A stretch of 64,000 nucleotides of DNA, from NCBI GenBank assembly GCA_964035545.1, contig OZ037767.1, positions 2,112,680 through 2,176,679 on the forward strand, read 5' to 3'. The notes below the pieces were generated by a model. The model saw only the letters and a program-made list of their open reading frames with translations. It had not been told where the DNA came from and did not search any database. The stretch comes from Bugula neritina. Lineage: Eukaryota > Bryozoa > Gymnolaemata > Cheilostomatida > Bugulidae. Of the stretch, positions 1 through 12,800 are shown piece after piece. Numbering within the stretch: the stretch's first letter is position 1; every line of letters begins with the position of its first letter. Position numbers and translations under genes: made by a program.

Positions 1-724
1 TAAATTATATCAATAAACATTTACATGTTAATAATATTTCTACTATCTACTGTACTAGTGCTACTGCTTTTGAAGATAAAAAGTAATTAATCATGCATTC
101 AATCAGTCTAAGTTTTTACTTTGTCCCGTATGCTTCGCCGGCATGATGAAAGTGATGGTCATACCGATGCTCAGTGATGATAAATAAGTGATAATTGATA
201 AAAATAATAAATAAATAAGTGATACTGGTAGTAATAATCACAGTGATCACCATCACATGATGCTAATGGTGAATGTTGGGGTGAAAACATTAATGAAGAT
301 TGTCATTGAGTGAAGATCATTGGTGGTTTAATCCAAATTCTTATTCATGCGACAAAACCTTTACAACTTTTGTGACGACACTGGCAATTCAATCACATTA
401 CGATAATACTAATATCCCCTATCGAAATTGTTCAAATTTGAAACCAATTGCAGTGTTTTTACCTCAAGCTAATAATATTTAGATTTTTCGCACTTTTTTA
501 TATTTATAGCAGTTTTTTATAGATTCGATATGTTTGGCCGGGAATCACGCATAAAGTTTCTTTGCTAACAATAGAATTAAAGTCGACAAAAAATGGTTTG
601 TATCATTCAATTTAGTTATTTCTATATTTGAATTTTGCAAATAAAATTGAATTGACTTATAGTATGTCATTGCACATTAAATATTTTAAGTTTGTTGTCA
701 CTGTTCAAGATTATGCTGACCTAG
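1..724. other. Sequence upstream of the first recognised EHMT exon; no gene recognised
   Basis: This stretch is AT-rich. Around 170-280 it carries degenerate repeats of GTGAT, AATAA and ATCAC type. A 60-codon open frame at 300-482 has no domain, no plausible flanking splice sites and the composition of non-coding DNA. The stretch is probably intron or 5' flank of the EHMT gene, because the first confident exon begins inside an open frame with an acceptor rather than a start codon. Confidence 0.5.
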
Positions 725-760
725 AATGGCAGTAAATGTTTTACTGATGGATCCAGTGAG
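725..760 (+). CDS. Candidate 36-bp coding microexon of the EHMT gene
   Basis: A CTAG acceptor precedes base 725 and a GAG|gtaata donor follows base 760. The 36 bases read as 12 codons without a stop and join in phase 0 to the next exon at 802, which needs phase 0. The triplet just upstream in this frame is TAG, so a coding exon in this frame would have to start here. The polypyrimidine tract is weak and the segment is short, so it could be chance. Confidence 0.35.
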
Positions 761-801
761 GTAATACTGATTTTGTCAATTACTTTTTAATTATGTTTTA
801 G

Positions 802-3800
802 GACAGCCCAGGTGCTGGGCAAGCAAGTCTAATGTCTAGAGTTCTCCGAAGGCGTACAGAGACAAAGGAAGGTTTAAGCCCTCAACGTGATAACTTTTCT
901 GACACAGGCAGCGTCAGCAGTCAACGTTCAATCTCTCCAAAATGTTCAGCTGGTATATACGTGCTGCCAAATAATCTAGATGAAGCATTTTCATTCATTT
1001 TTCTTAAGTTATAGAATAAAATTACTTTTTAGGTGGCGCTCTGTGTATGAATCTTATATCTGAATATCAAACTATCAGATATCCCGTTGGCGTAACATTC
1101 TGCAGTAATACCACAACGGTTATTGCGCTTGATGCTAAGATGTGTAAGCCTACCTCAGATGCAATCACCAAAAGAAAGCTAAATCGAGGTATTACTAACT
1201 GAACATGTTGATATTGTCATGCATATGTTGTAAATCAAGCTTTAATGCAACTGCTAATTTTTAATGTTTTGTTTTTATATTCATTGTTGTTTTTACTCTT
1301 TTTATTTTGCTTGATTACATAGTTTTATTTAAAGAAAAACTTTGTAGATCCAACTGATGTAGCCAAATCAGCTCCAAATTTGAAAAAGCTACCCAAAGCA
1401 GCCAAGAATAAATTGTTTTTAAAGCCGTGGTCTAACCCAAGATCTCAAAAGCATTCTATATCTTCTGAAGAGGCATGTGGGCACGAGTTTAAGTCTAGTA
1501 AAGATTCTTTTGATATGCTAGAAATGTCAGACATTTTACAAAAAAAACGATGTTTGGGTATGAATAATTTAGTTTATGAAAAAGATGATACTCCGATTAC
1601 CAAGAAAAAGAAACTGGTGTTGGACTCTGCTCCTATTTCTCTAGATGTTTCAGAATTTAAGAGATCTCCAATGTTAGCAATCGATTTTAGAATATCCCTA
1701 TTGAGTGATAATACATCTAATCAGACGGAAGTGAATTATACCAACTCTTCAGCCAACTCAACACAACATTCTGAACAACAAACTTCTATCCCAATTAGCA
1801 GTTCCAAGCCATTTTCTGACTCACATACATCTTCAACGGGACCCTCTCAAATGCAGTCTAATTTGACAATTAAAGAACTTACATTGTCTGGTGTGGCACC
1901 ATCTCATAACCACAAAACTTCAGTTTCACAAGAAGGCTCGTTTTTAATAAAGGATTCTGCAATTTCTGACATTTGCCTCGATAGTTGTCTTCAAAATGAT
2001 TCAACACAATGCCGGAAAATTTCTCAGACTTCTAAAGGTTGTGAAATTGGCAATGTAGATTGTTCGAATTTTGAACACGAAAATACGTCAGCTCTATTAA
2101 TTAAAGATGTTAGTAAACCTGAAATTTTAGATAATAAAGTACCCAATTCTAGTGCTTTTCAAAGTGGTGCTTTAGACAACTTGAATTGTTCTAAAGTTCT
2201 TGCTGCTAAAGTTAGTTCAATAAATTCAGTTTTCATAAAAACTTCTACAAGCAGTAGTCTTACCGCGACTACTGCAACTGAAATAAATAGTCTGGTGGAT
2301 AAATGTGAGACTAAAGATGACTCTAAATCTTTGGACATGGCGGAAAATTTGAAAGAAAAACATTTTGATGCAAGTGATCAGCATGCTTCAGAAGTAAAAT
2401 CTGACAATGTGGCAAAGTATCACAATTCTTCCAAAGAAGTTGTTGATCATAAAACAGATTTAGAACTTCATACACATTTTGCATCCTCTGTTGATAAAAT
2501 GCATCAAGAAAGCTCGAACTATGACATCATATCAAGACGACCTCTGAATGAATCTGAAAAAATTGCAGTTGTCTCAGATGAAAAAGAACTAAGCAATTTT
2601 GCTTTGAATGGGCCTGAATCAGTTGCCAATTTTATTGACGCTGATTTAGCGAAAACAAATGTGTCAAATATACCTCCACCAAGTTCCATGTTACCAAATT
2701 TTATTCTACCTAATGCTACAACAAGCAATACGACTGAACAAGACACAGATAAATCTGAACAAGCTTTAGCCAAAGCAACTACTTCAAACAATTCTACTGC
2801 AGACAAAGTTTTACTTGATACAGAAGAGACAGTTCCAGTATGTTCAGAGGTGGCTGATGATATATGTAAGCTCAATTCTATTAACTTTGAAGACATTACT
2901 CAGTTCAGCAGTAACAGCCACCACACCTCAAAACAATTTGAAAGCATAGGTTCCAAATGTTTGCCAATTCATAGTAATGATGTTGACATAGCTAATGTAG
3001 CAGAATTTGGAGCAAAACCATCTCTGCTTGCTAAACCTCAAAATATCAGTGAAGCTACGAACCAGCAGTCAAATGTTTTTGCTGATGGATTATCATCAAA
3101 TAAAAGTTTTCCCTCGTCTTTACCTAACACTCCACAATGTAGCTCTTCAACTATTGAAAATGAAAATCACGACTTGTCTGCAGATGTTGGTAATAATAGT
3201 AAGTTAGTGACTGAGGTATGTGCATGTGACACAACTACTGGATCAAATGGAGATGAAACTGTTCAGAGCAAGGCTAATATTCAATCGCTTGATACTCAGA
3301 ATGTTGACATGTCATCTGATAATTACGCCTCAAGTCTTACAGAATCTCCTAAAACAAGTAAAGAACTTACAGGTTTTCGCCGAAGAGAGTGGGCAAAGGA
3401 GCTAACAAAAATCAGAATGAAAATTCAAATGAAAAAGCGACAAAAGAAAGAAGCTCGTTTGAAAAAAGCTCTACTAACTCGAGCTGCATCCTCAAAACAT
3501 CGCCGTAAATCTCAACTTTCGGATTCATCAAGTGTAAAGCACACTAGTCCAGATGTAAAGGGAGTTGAGTCAGTTGATGGCAGCAAATCTAGCGAATCAG
3601 CCATTAAACAGCCGGGCGCCAGTGCTACCCACTCTGATATTGATAACATGGCTAATTCAATTGACATTGAACCTGCACGGGATGCTTGTCTGGTAATAAA
3701 TGACAGTAAAGCCAGTAAAGATTTGAGCAGTTCAACATATTTAGGTGATATTGAAATTGTTGAAGATGAGGACGATGAGGAAGAGCCTTGGCCTTTCACC

Positions 3801-6800
3801 GCTAGCCCACTAAGTAGCACTGAGAATGAATTTGTCGACAAAACAGATATGCCTTCTGTTCTAGAAAGCTCTACTGTAAATAAAGACAATGTATCTGTTT
3901 TGCCTGTTTCAAAAAGTATGAAAACAGTGTCAACTGCTAATGAAATTGAATCTGGGGAACTGCATATTATCAATTCAGCTCAAGACAATCTTCAAGATAC
4001 TAATAAAGCAGTGGAGCTGACACCATGCGAAAAGTCGCTGCCCTACCAACATTTCTCTGAAATCTCACAACAGAAAGACAAACATTCTGCTTTGGCAAAG
4101 GATTTGCCCGTCAAGTCAGGTACAGGCAGCAGTTCTAACTCAACTCTGAACTCTGTCAGCAAAGTTGACAAGTGTTCTTGGCCTGACGCGCCTGTCTCGG
4201 TGTCTCCGAAAAAAGTTGATGGAGATTTGTATCAACCAGCGAGAATGCAGAGTAGAATGGCGGAACCCACCCTAAATGAGTCTATTACGGAAAGGTAGAT
4301 GCTGATTTTTTTTGTAGTTTTATTTAAAAATGAAATGGTGCTGGACTTGGATTTAAAACATTGGAACTTGATAAATAATAAAAATAAGCCGATATAATAT
4401 TCGTGCTCAGAAGTTGTTCAGTAGATACAATCTGTACCCTGTAAAATATGGAGCTTCTCTTTTAGAAGCATGCCTACAATTTGAGAACAGTCAGATTTTA
4501 TTTAAAACTACTTTATTTTGGTTTATTCAATCGTTTAATTACATCTTTAAGCTGCTATCATTTGTATTGATATTTAACCTTGCTCTTCCAAGCATGTGGA
4601 AAGACATGTTCAACTCTGAGGTGGTACCTTTGGATTTCAACGAGATGCCAGCTGTGAGAAAAAGTCCTAAAAAACAACAAAAGCTACTTGCTGTATACAA
4701 AAGTAAGTGATCGTCACTTCACTAGGGAAAAACTATTCTGATCAATTTTATCTAGTATAAAATAAGCCAATTCATTGGAATGTATTGTAATCATCATGAT
4801 ACATAATGATTTCTTTAATTTTTCTGTGTACAGGCTGTAATTGCTGCATTAGATTAACAATTTCAAAAAACTGGAATATTTTGTTTTAAAATAAACAAAT
4901 TAAGTATTTTTAAAACTATAAAGTCCCGACAGTAAATTAACCCCTTGCCGAGAAAATATTATTTCTGAGTTTTTCTAGTAACAGCTAAAACAACCGACGT
5001 CTGCCTATTATATCTTTTAGGCTCTGTAGCGCGGGTTTCCCAATGTTCCAGAGAAAGGAATACGGGTGTGTCTGTTAGTAACTACATTAATACCCCGAGT
5101 GGGGAATCCTACCCAGTGACTGATGCACCTCGCATAAAACCTCTCACAGTAAGGGTTTATCAAGTATCTTCCCCACCTCTAGATTTATACACGGTTTTCA
5201 GATCAGCTGACATTTCATTGTTTCTGGTGAATGGCAAGGTTCTTCAAGTTGTAAAAAGCTTCAACATTTCCATGTTGTATTCTTAGCATCTTCACACAAT
5301 TATTTTGTTTGTTTATATTTTTATTTATCTTGTACTCACTGACTGTATAGTGTATACTTACTGTATCGTACTTGTATACATACTGCATTGTAGATGTATA
5401 TATACTGTATTGTCACTGTATATATACTGTATTGTCACTGTATATTTACTGTATTGTCACTGTATATTTACTGTATTGTCACTGTATATTTACTGTATTG
5501 TCACTGTATATTTACTGTATTGTCACTGTATATTTACTGTATTGTCACTGTATATTTACTGTATTGTAGTTGTTTATTTACTGTATTGTAGTTGTATATA
5601 TATACTACATTGTAACTGTACATCTGTTATATTGACAGGAGGACAACTTCAAGCTGTGCTCTTGCAAATCTGACGGGCTGATTTCTCCCACCAAAGAAAA
5701 GTTACGGATCATGTTTTGCCAAGCTGTGGATACTATTGACAATACAGTACGTCCTGATCTGCTGCATATCTCTAATAGTCGTATTCATGGTTTCTGCTGT
5801 AATTAACTATGAATAATAACCAATGAAATAATATTATTTAAAACTTCAAATACTAGCTAGTTTATATTTTTTTTCTTTTAGACTCTGAACTGCATGCACA
5901 AAGTGACAGACAAGGTGGAACTGCGGGCTTCGGCTCGACTTCCCTCAATGATACTGTGCAAGTTTCACAGGAAGAAGTTGAATCAGCACACTAGCTGCCC
6001 AGTGTGTGGAATGTTTTGTACCAGGGTGGGTTTGAGCCTTGGAAATTGATCTCTAAATACTATACAGTTTGTGAAACACCTATCAGGTGGTGTATAGGGA
6101 GATTTGTGTATAAGATTTTAGTTTATTGTAATGATATTAAGCAAAATATTAAAATTTCTGCATCTTTTGTGTTGCTTTTAATTCAGTGAAACTAATTCCG
6201 TCTTCCTAGCAATGTGTATGTGGGGAATGGCATATTTTCTACAGTTTCACAAACAAATAGAAACGTAAAGCTTTTTATTGCAGCTCCATTTATGGCAATA
6301 AATTAACTCATGAGAGCAAATGTCTATAGGTAATGTTTATGCTGAGCTTGTTTGTTGCCCAGGGAACCTTTGTTGATTGTACGGGTGGAAAGGGGCATCT
6401 GCATCACGTCTCTTGCCAAATCAAAGCGAAGGATGGAACTTACATCTGCCCGCATTGTGGAGAGAAGTCGCAGCAAGTCACTCAAGTGCGGGATTGTAAG
6501 CGAAAGTGGAAGAAACCAAGCAAAAAGTAGGTTATCACGATTACATAAATCAAAATCACAGTTCTGAAATAATATTGGCGGACATTTATTTTACTCAAAA
6601 CATAAATGAAATTTTAAACATGAATATAAATTTATTTTGAGTTTGTAATGCGGCTAGCTAGCAGTGTCTTGGCTCAACTAATTTGTCTGAAATTGTAGCT
6701 ATTCTAATAATATTTCTGACAAAAATTGATTATATCAACTAATTAGTAGAAATTTTGACAGTAGTTTGAAGTTATCCTCTCTGATAATAAATGACTTAAG

Positions 6801-9800
6801 AGAACGCAACTACAAATAACCATGGTAATATTAATTGTGTTTTGTTATAACTTAATTTGTTGTTTACTGATCTACTATATTTGATGCAGAGAAATTTAGC
6901 CTAATTTCTATTTGCAACTGCATGAGTGGTTCGAATTGTTCAGGCGGGAATTTCTTCAACTAATATGCAAAATATGTTTTCATGAAAACTTGTGTGGACA
7001 CCATGTTTTCTTTAATTCATAGTTTTTATGTGGATAATTTTCCAATAGTCTTAGATGTTCCTTTTGATTTTCTAACTTCTCTTAGAGAGTTAATTGATAT
7101 GTTAGTTGAACCTAAATAAAGCCTCAAGTTTCAATTGTTAATAAAAAATTCCGAGTGAGAGCCATTGTGTTTGCAACTCATTGTATTATCATGTAACTGT
7201 TGTATTTGTTTGTAGAGAGGGCGAGGGACTGGCCAGAATGTGCATCAGGCTGGTCTCCAAACCCGCAGGTTCTTCTTCAGAGGAGAATGTGACATATGAG
7301 AGCAAGTTGTTTGAAGTTCAGAAACCCAAACTGCTGGACGGATCTGAAAGAACTAAACTCATAAATATCATGTCTGCTATACACCATCTGCGGCCAGCCA
7401 TGTATGTGAAGATATGTGTAGTTACTATACATTGTATTGGGTGTAGTTACTGTACATTGTGCTGTGTCTAGTTACTATACATTGTGGTGTGTAGTTACTA
7501 TACATTGTGGTGTGTAGTTACTATACATTGTGCTGTGTGTAGTTACTGTACATTGTGTTGTGTTTAGTTTTATGCATTGTATTGGGTGTAGTTACTATAC
7601 ATTGTGTTGTGTGTAGTTACTATACATTGTGTTGTGTGCAGTTACTGTACATTGTATTATCTGTAGATACTGTACATTGTTTCTCTTCTCCAGGTACTAG
7701 GTTCAGATAAAAGCTAAGTAAGAATATTTTCACTTGATTGGTTTACAGCTTGTGTGTTAGAAATTGTGAAGTCAATTGTTTATTATCCTAAACCCCTCCC
7801 CTCATACTTTTACCTGTGATTTGTATTCTTCGGTTGACTTTGTTTTCACCTTCAGGCAGGAGAAGCTAAGCAGCGCTATGACCTCTACGACCTTGTATGA
7901 TCTCTCCTCGTATATCCTGAAGAATGACCTGTCGCAACTGGCTCTCGGGGTTTGTGACATCCTGGGTGGCTGTCGACACAGCAAGGAGAAGTTCCCTCTG
8001 GACAAGCAGTTTGCTGAGCAGGGAGGGAAATCTCTGCTCCACCTCAGTGTGCAGAGCAACTCTCTGGCCATTGTTCACTGCCTCGTCATGGTAGGATATA
8101 GTTATCATATTCTGTGAGAATTTCTGTAAATTAGGTTTGGTTTAACCTGGTGATAGTATACAACATTTATCTTATAGAACTGTATTTATTCCAGGTAGTA
8201 ACATAGAAAGTGTTATTAACTGGAATAAATGACGGATTAGAACATTCCAGAAGTTAAGCATTTAATATTCAATCAACATGCCAAGTTAACTTGAATATAA
8301 CAAATGTAGTATATCAAACTTGTGATGTACAGCCAAGGTATCTTGCTGAGATACTCACAAAATGTCGCCAATTTCACCGTGTGTTGTATCTCAGGCTGGG
8401 GCTGCTTTGAACACACCCGACCACAAGGGAGTCTCCCCTCTGATGTTAGCGGCGAAAGGAAACCAACTGGACATCCTCAAGTATCTCATAGGAGCCGGTG
8501 CCATGGTAAGCCTTTGCCTGTGGGACCTTCTGTATCGCAATATCAATATAGGCCAGATGTAGACGTTAACATAGACCTAGTTATACAACTTTATATAGAA
8601 CTAGTCATATTCATTTATATAAACTTAGTCATACACCTTTAGACATTATAGACCTATGCATAGAAAGTAACATATATATATATATATAAATATAGACAGA
8701 CCTATAAAGAAATGCTTACATAAGTGTCACTATCATTTAGAACAATTGGTATAGGTTATGGCAGGAACAAGGTTTTGACTACATCAGAAAGTGAATATAA
8801 ATACCGCATGTGTATAGTTTAGAGTTCAGTCAATACCAATGTAGATAGCTTGTCTACGAAACCTTTTGGGACTACAAAAGGAAATTTCAGTTAACAAGAG
8901 ATGCAACTGCCACAGACTTTAGAAAAGCAGATATTTTTTGTTCATTTGTGTGCAAAAGATATTCTGGTTAGTTTTTCCTATAAAATTAAGATAGGGAGAG
9001 AAAACACCTCTATTTGAGATTTGGTTAGCATAGTGTTGAGCTGATGCTCATAGCATGTTGGTATCATATTATTAGACTGACTGGAGGGACGTTGATGGCA
9101 TGACCCCTCTTCACATGGCCGCTGTCGCTGGACACAGGGATATCTGTGAATATCTGCTGAATCAGCACCATGCTAATGTAAACTGTGTGGTGAGTAGTGG
9201 CTGGCAGTTGATATCTAGTGAGCTAATCATGGTCACTTTTTGTGGTTGGTGTAGGCGGGGAGAAGATCTCATTCCTGTTGCTAAGCAGGCAAATCTGTTT
9301 TTGACGCTATTTTTTTTGTTCCACAATGTGTAGCAATTCATAAAATACAAGCTGCTCTAAAACCTTGACTAAACAGTACTCGTTATTTCTATGGTGAGAC
9401 TTATAATGAATTGTCCTTTTTTTCAAAATAGAGGACGCATTTACATAGATTATAGTTTAGTATGCAAAGTATTCTATAACTGTCAGTAATATAAAACATT
9501 AAGGAGTCAACAGCCTTTCTTATGACAGGGAAAATAATTTTTACAATGCTGTAATTCAATTTAAAGGTTAAGAGTTCATATACCTACAGCCTACTACCAT
9601 CAGTACGTCATTTAACATTTACACTGAAGTTTACTCCCATCTAGAGAAGACTTTATAATGTTTGAATACAGGACGAGGGAGGCTGGACACCATTGGTGTG
9701 GGCCATAGAGAATGGGCACACTCATGTAGTGAAGGCTTTACTCAGTGCTGACGCTGACATACATGTCAGAGACAGCGAGGGTAACGCCTCCATTCACTGG

Positions 9801-12800
9801 GGAGCCTACAGTGGTAACACCGACATTATAAAGTTGCTGGTGAACAGAGGTGCTGACGTGGAAGCTGTGAATGAGTTGGGTGACCGACCCCTACACATCG
9901 CCGTGAGACAAGCTAGAACTGAGGCTGTTATACTTCTGCTGTCCCATGGTGTTGACACGTCTGCTGTGAATAACCTGTTTCAAACCGCAGCTGAGGTGAG
10001 TCATTCTGTCACAATGACACCTGTCATAGCAAGTCAAAATATGTTTTGACTTGCCAAAATGAAACCTGTCAAGATAATATGTTAAGTGAGTCATTCTGCC
10101 AAAATGACCCTGCCATAGCAAGTCAGAATATGTTAAATTGTGAATTATTCTGCCAAAATGAAACTTGTTAAAATATGTTAAGTGAGTCATTCTGTCAAAA
10201 TGACACCTGTCATACCAAGTCAATAAATTATGTGAGTTGTGCTTCAGAATGTCACTCAAAAAGTCAACCATACCAACTGGGTGCCACAGTTTTTTTACTA
10301 TCATTAATTCAAAAGAGCACCTGCTCGAGTGAGTTATTTGTTCAGGGGCACCTGCTAAGTAAGTCATCTTGTTGGAAGGGCATATGTTACACGAATAAGC
10401 CAGGAACATTTGTAGGGAACAGCAACAGTGCTAGCATTATTTTATATTAGGGACCCACCACCTTTATCTAATGTATGCTATTTGAAATAAATATTACAGT
10501 ACTAAAAATTTGGCATACTGCTATTTCTTCACACAGTGCTGTCATGGAGCGTGCAGTGAAAACATGAAGTCATTTCTGCTGGTCAATGACATTTTAAGGT
10601 CATGTAAAGTTGACGGAATATCTTCTAAACCAGCCAAGCTACTTCATCGGTACGACAGATATTTCCAAGAACTATATTACCACGTAATGTGTATGTGTTT
10701 TATTATCAAAATTATATATTTATATTTTAATGAATTTGTATTTCTGTTACTATAGTGACATAGCTCGTGGCAAGGAGAAAGTACCAATACCGGTTGTGAA
10801 CGACGCAGACGACTGCAACTACCCTACAGATTTTATCTACGTTACGGAGTCTGTATTTACTTCTCACGTACCTGTCAACACTACTATCAACAGTTTGAAT
10901 GTAAGTGTTTTAACACTTCTATCAACAGTTTAAATAACTATCACCATTTGTTTAACCACTATCAACAGTTTTGAGTGTTTATTCTATCTGAAAATTGCAG
11001 GTTACGATTGGAGTTGTCCATTTGTCCACCAACTCCACTCGACTCAAAACTGCAGCAGTTCAAAATGATCAGATAAATTATCTTAAATAACCTGTCTACA
11101 CACTTTAATTGTTATACAATGGCACACCTCCTCTCATTAATTTCAGTTAGGACATATTTGTTTAAAGCTGCAGTTCCCTATTCACTAAAACAATTTACAA
11201 GGTAAAGTTGTCTATAAATAGCATACAGCTCACTGTCTTACCCACAATACATTACAGAGATGCAGCTGCTCCGGTGACTGCACGAGAGGAAGTTGTGCTT
11301 GTGCCAGAGCCAGTATCACTTGCTGGTACGAAGGCGGAGGGGTTCTCTCACCCGACTTTGACTTTGTGAGCCCCCCTCGTATCTTTGAGTGCAACAAGGC
11401 GTGTGGTTGCTGGAACACTTGCACTAACAGAGTTGTGCAGCATGGAATATCGTAAGATATCTTTCTGCCTTTAAATAATGAGTACCTGTGCCCTAGCGTA
11501 GCTCATGCTGGATGCCTGCTCGAGATTTTCTTGGTTTTAAGATTATTTTATAAGTTATTTGTAAAATGTTTGTATTGTAATTACTGCTAACTTGGCTGCT
11601 TGTTATTTCCGCAGAAGATATTTGTATTGGTACACAATATTCTATGGTGTCTGGGCAAGCAAGGTGCAATTTTATTTTTTTTTCTATAAATTATAATACT
11701 ATAATATATCGGTGTTCTTTTCCAGTGTACAGATGGAGTTGTTCAAAACAGCTCACAGAGGTTGGGGAGTGAAATCAAGACACAAAATAGCCAAAGGCAC
11801 CTTTGTCTGCGAATACGTTGGGGAACTAATCACAGACTCTCAGGCTGATGAAAGAGAAGATGATTCCTACTTATTTGACCTTGACTACAAGGTAGAGGTC
11901 ATATTGCGACAATGAAACTAAGTTGTTGCGCTGTTCCAACTGTTTATTGAAATGATCATTTTGTGAAATGTGTAAAAATCTTTGTGAGGTTTGGTGAATT
12001 TTTGAAGTTGAAAGAATGCACTCTAGTTTATTTTCAATAATTTGTGTTTTTATGAAATACTAATTTCTATACGAGGGTTATTACTAGTCCACCGTTTCAC
12101 ATTTATTTTAATTAGAGTGCGCAGTCGTTCCAAGTCATCTAAAGTTACGAGCTGTGAGTTATACTTAGTAATTGTATTGTAGGATGGTGACACGTTCTGT
12201 ATAGATGCCAAACATTATGGTAACATCAGTAGATTCATCAACCACAGATGTGAGCCAAACCTCACCCCTGTCAGCATATTTGTTGATCACCAGGATTTGA
12301 GATTTCCTCGAATCTGTCTGTTTGCAAACACAGATATTCCAGCCGGCACCGAGCTGGGGTAGGTATTTCCAGTTAGAGTAGGTATATTGAGCTGGGGTAA
12401 ATATACTGAGGTGGGGTAGGTATACTGAAGTTGGATAGGATTTTGAGCTGGGATAAATATAGTGAGGTGGGGTAGGAATACAGAAGTGGGTATACATGTC
12501 ATGCTAGAGTGGGTATACTAAACTGGGGTAGATATAGTGAGGTGGGGTAAGTATATTCTAATGTGGGGTAGATATAGTGAGGTGGGGTTTATATTACTGC
12601 TCTGCCACTTGATGTATGCAGAAGATTTCATAGTTTTACTACTTTTTTATCATAATGCTGCCTTATACATAAAGCTACTAATTTTTCAGTTTCGATTATG
12701 GAGAGAAGTTTTGGTTAGTCAAGTACAAGCATTTCCTGTGTGACTGTGGCTGTGATAACTGCAAGTACAACAAGTCCTCTATCGACAGCACCCTCGCTCT

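Noticed and set aside
2519-3973. Antisense open frames of 125 and 153 codons in the large EHMT exon
   Set aside because: Shadows of a long Ser-rich coding exon; no start context, splice sites or domain.
5305-5673. 122-codon open frame rich in Tyr, Cys and Val
   Set aside because: Produced by a 22-bp repeat without stops; all three forward frames are open, so it is not evidence for a protein.
9891-10409. 172-codon minus-strand open frame with repeated His/Cys
   Set aside because: Overlaps an EHMT ankyrin exon and an intronic repeat; the periodicity comes from the DNA repeat.
10990-11085. Hairpin with TATCTGA/TCAGATA ends and a GGAGTTG/CAACTCC stem in an EHMT intron
   Set aside because: Pairing between the two ends is interrupted and asymmetric; too weak to call a microRNA precursor without small-RNA data.
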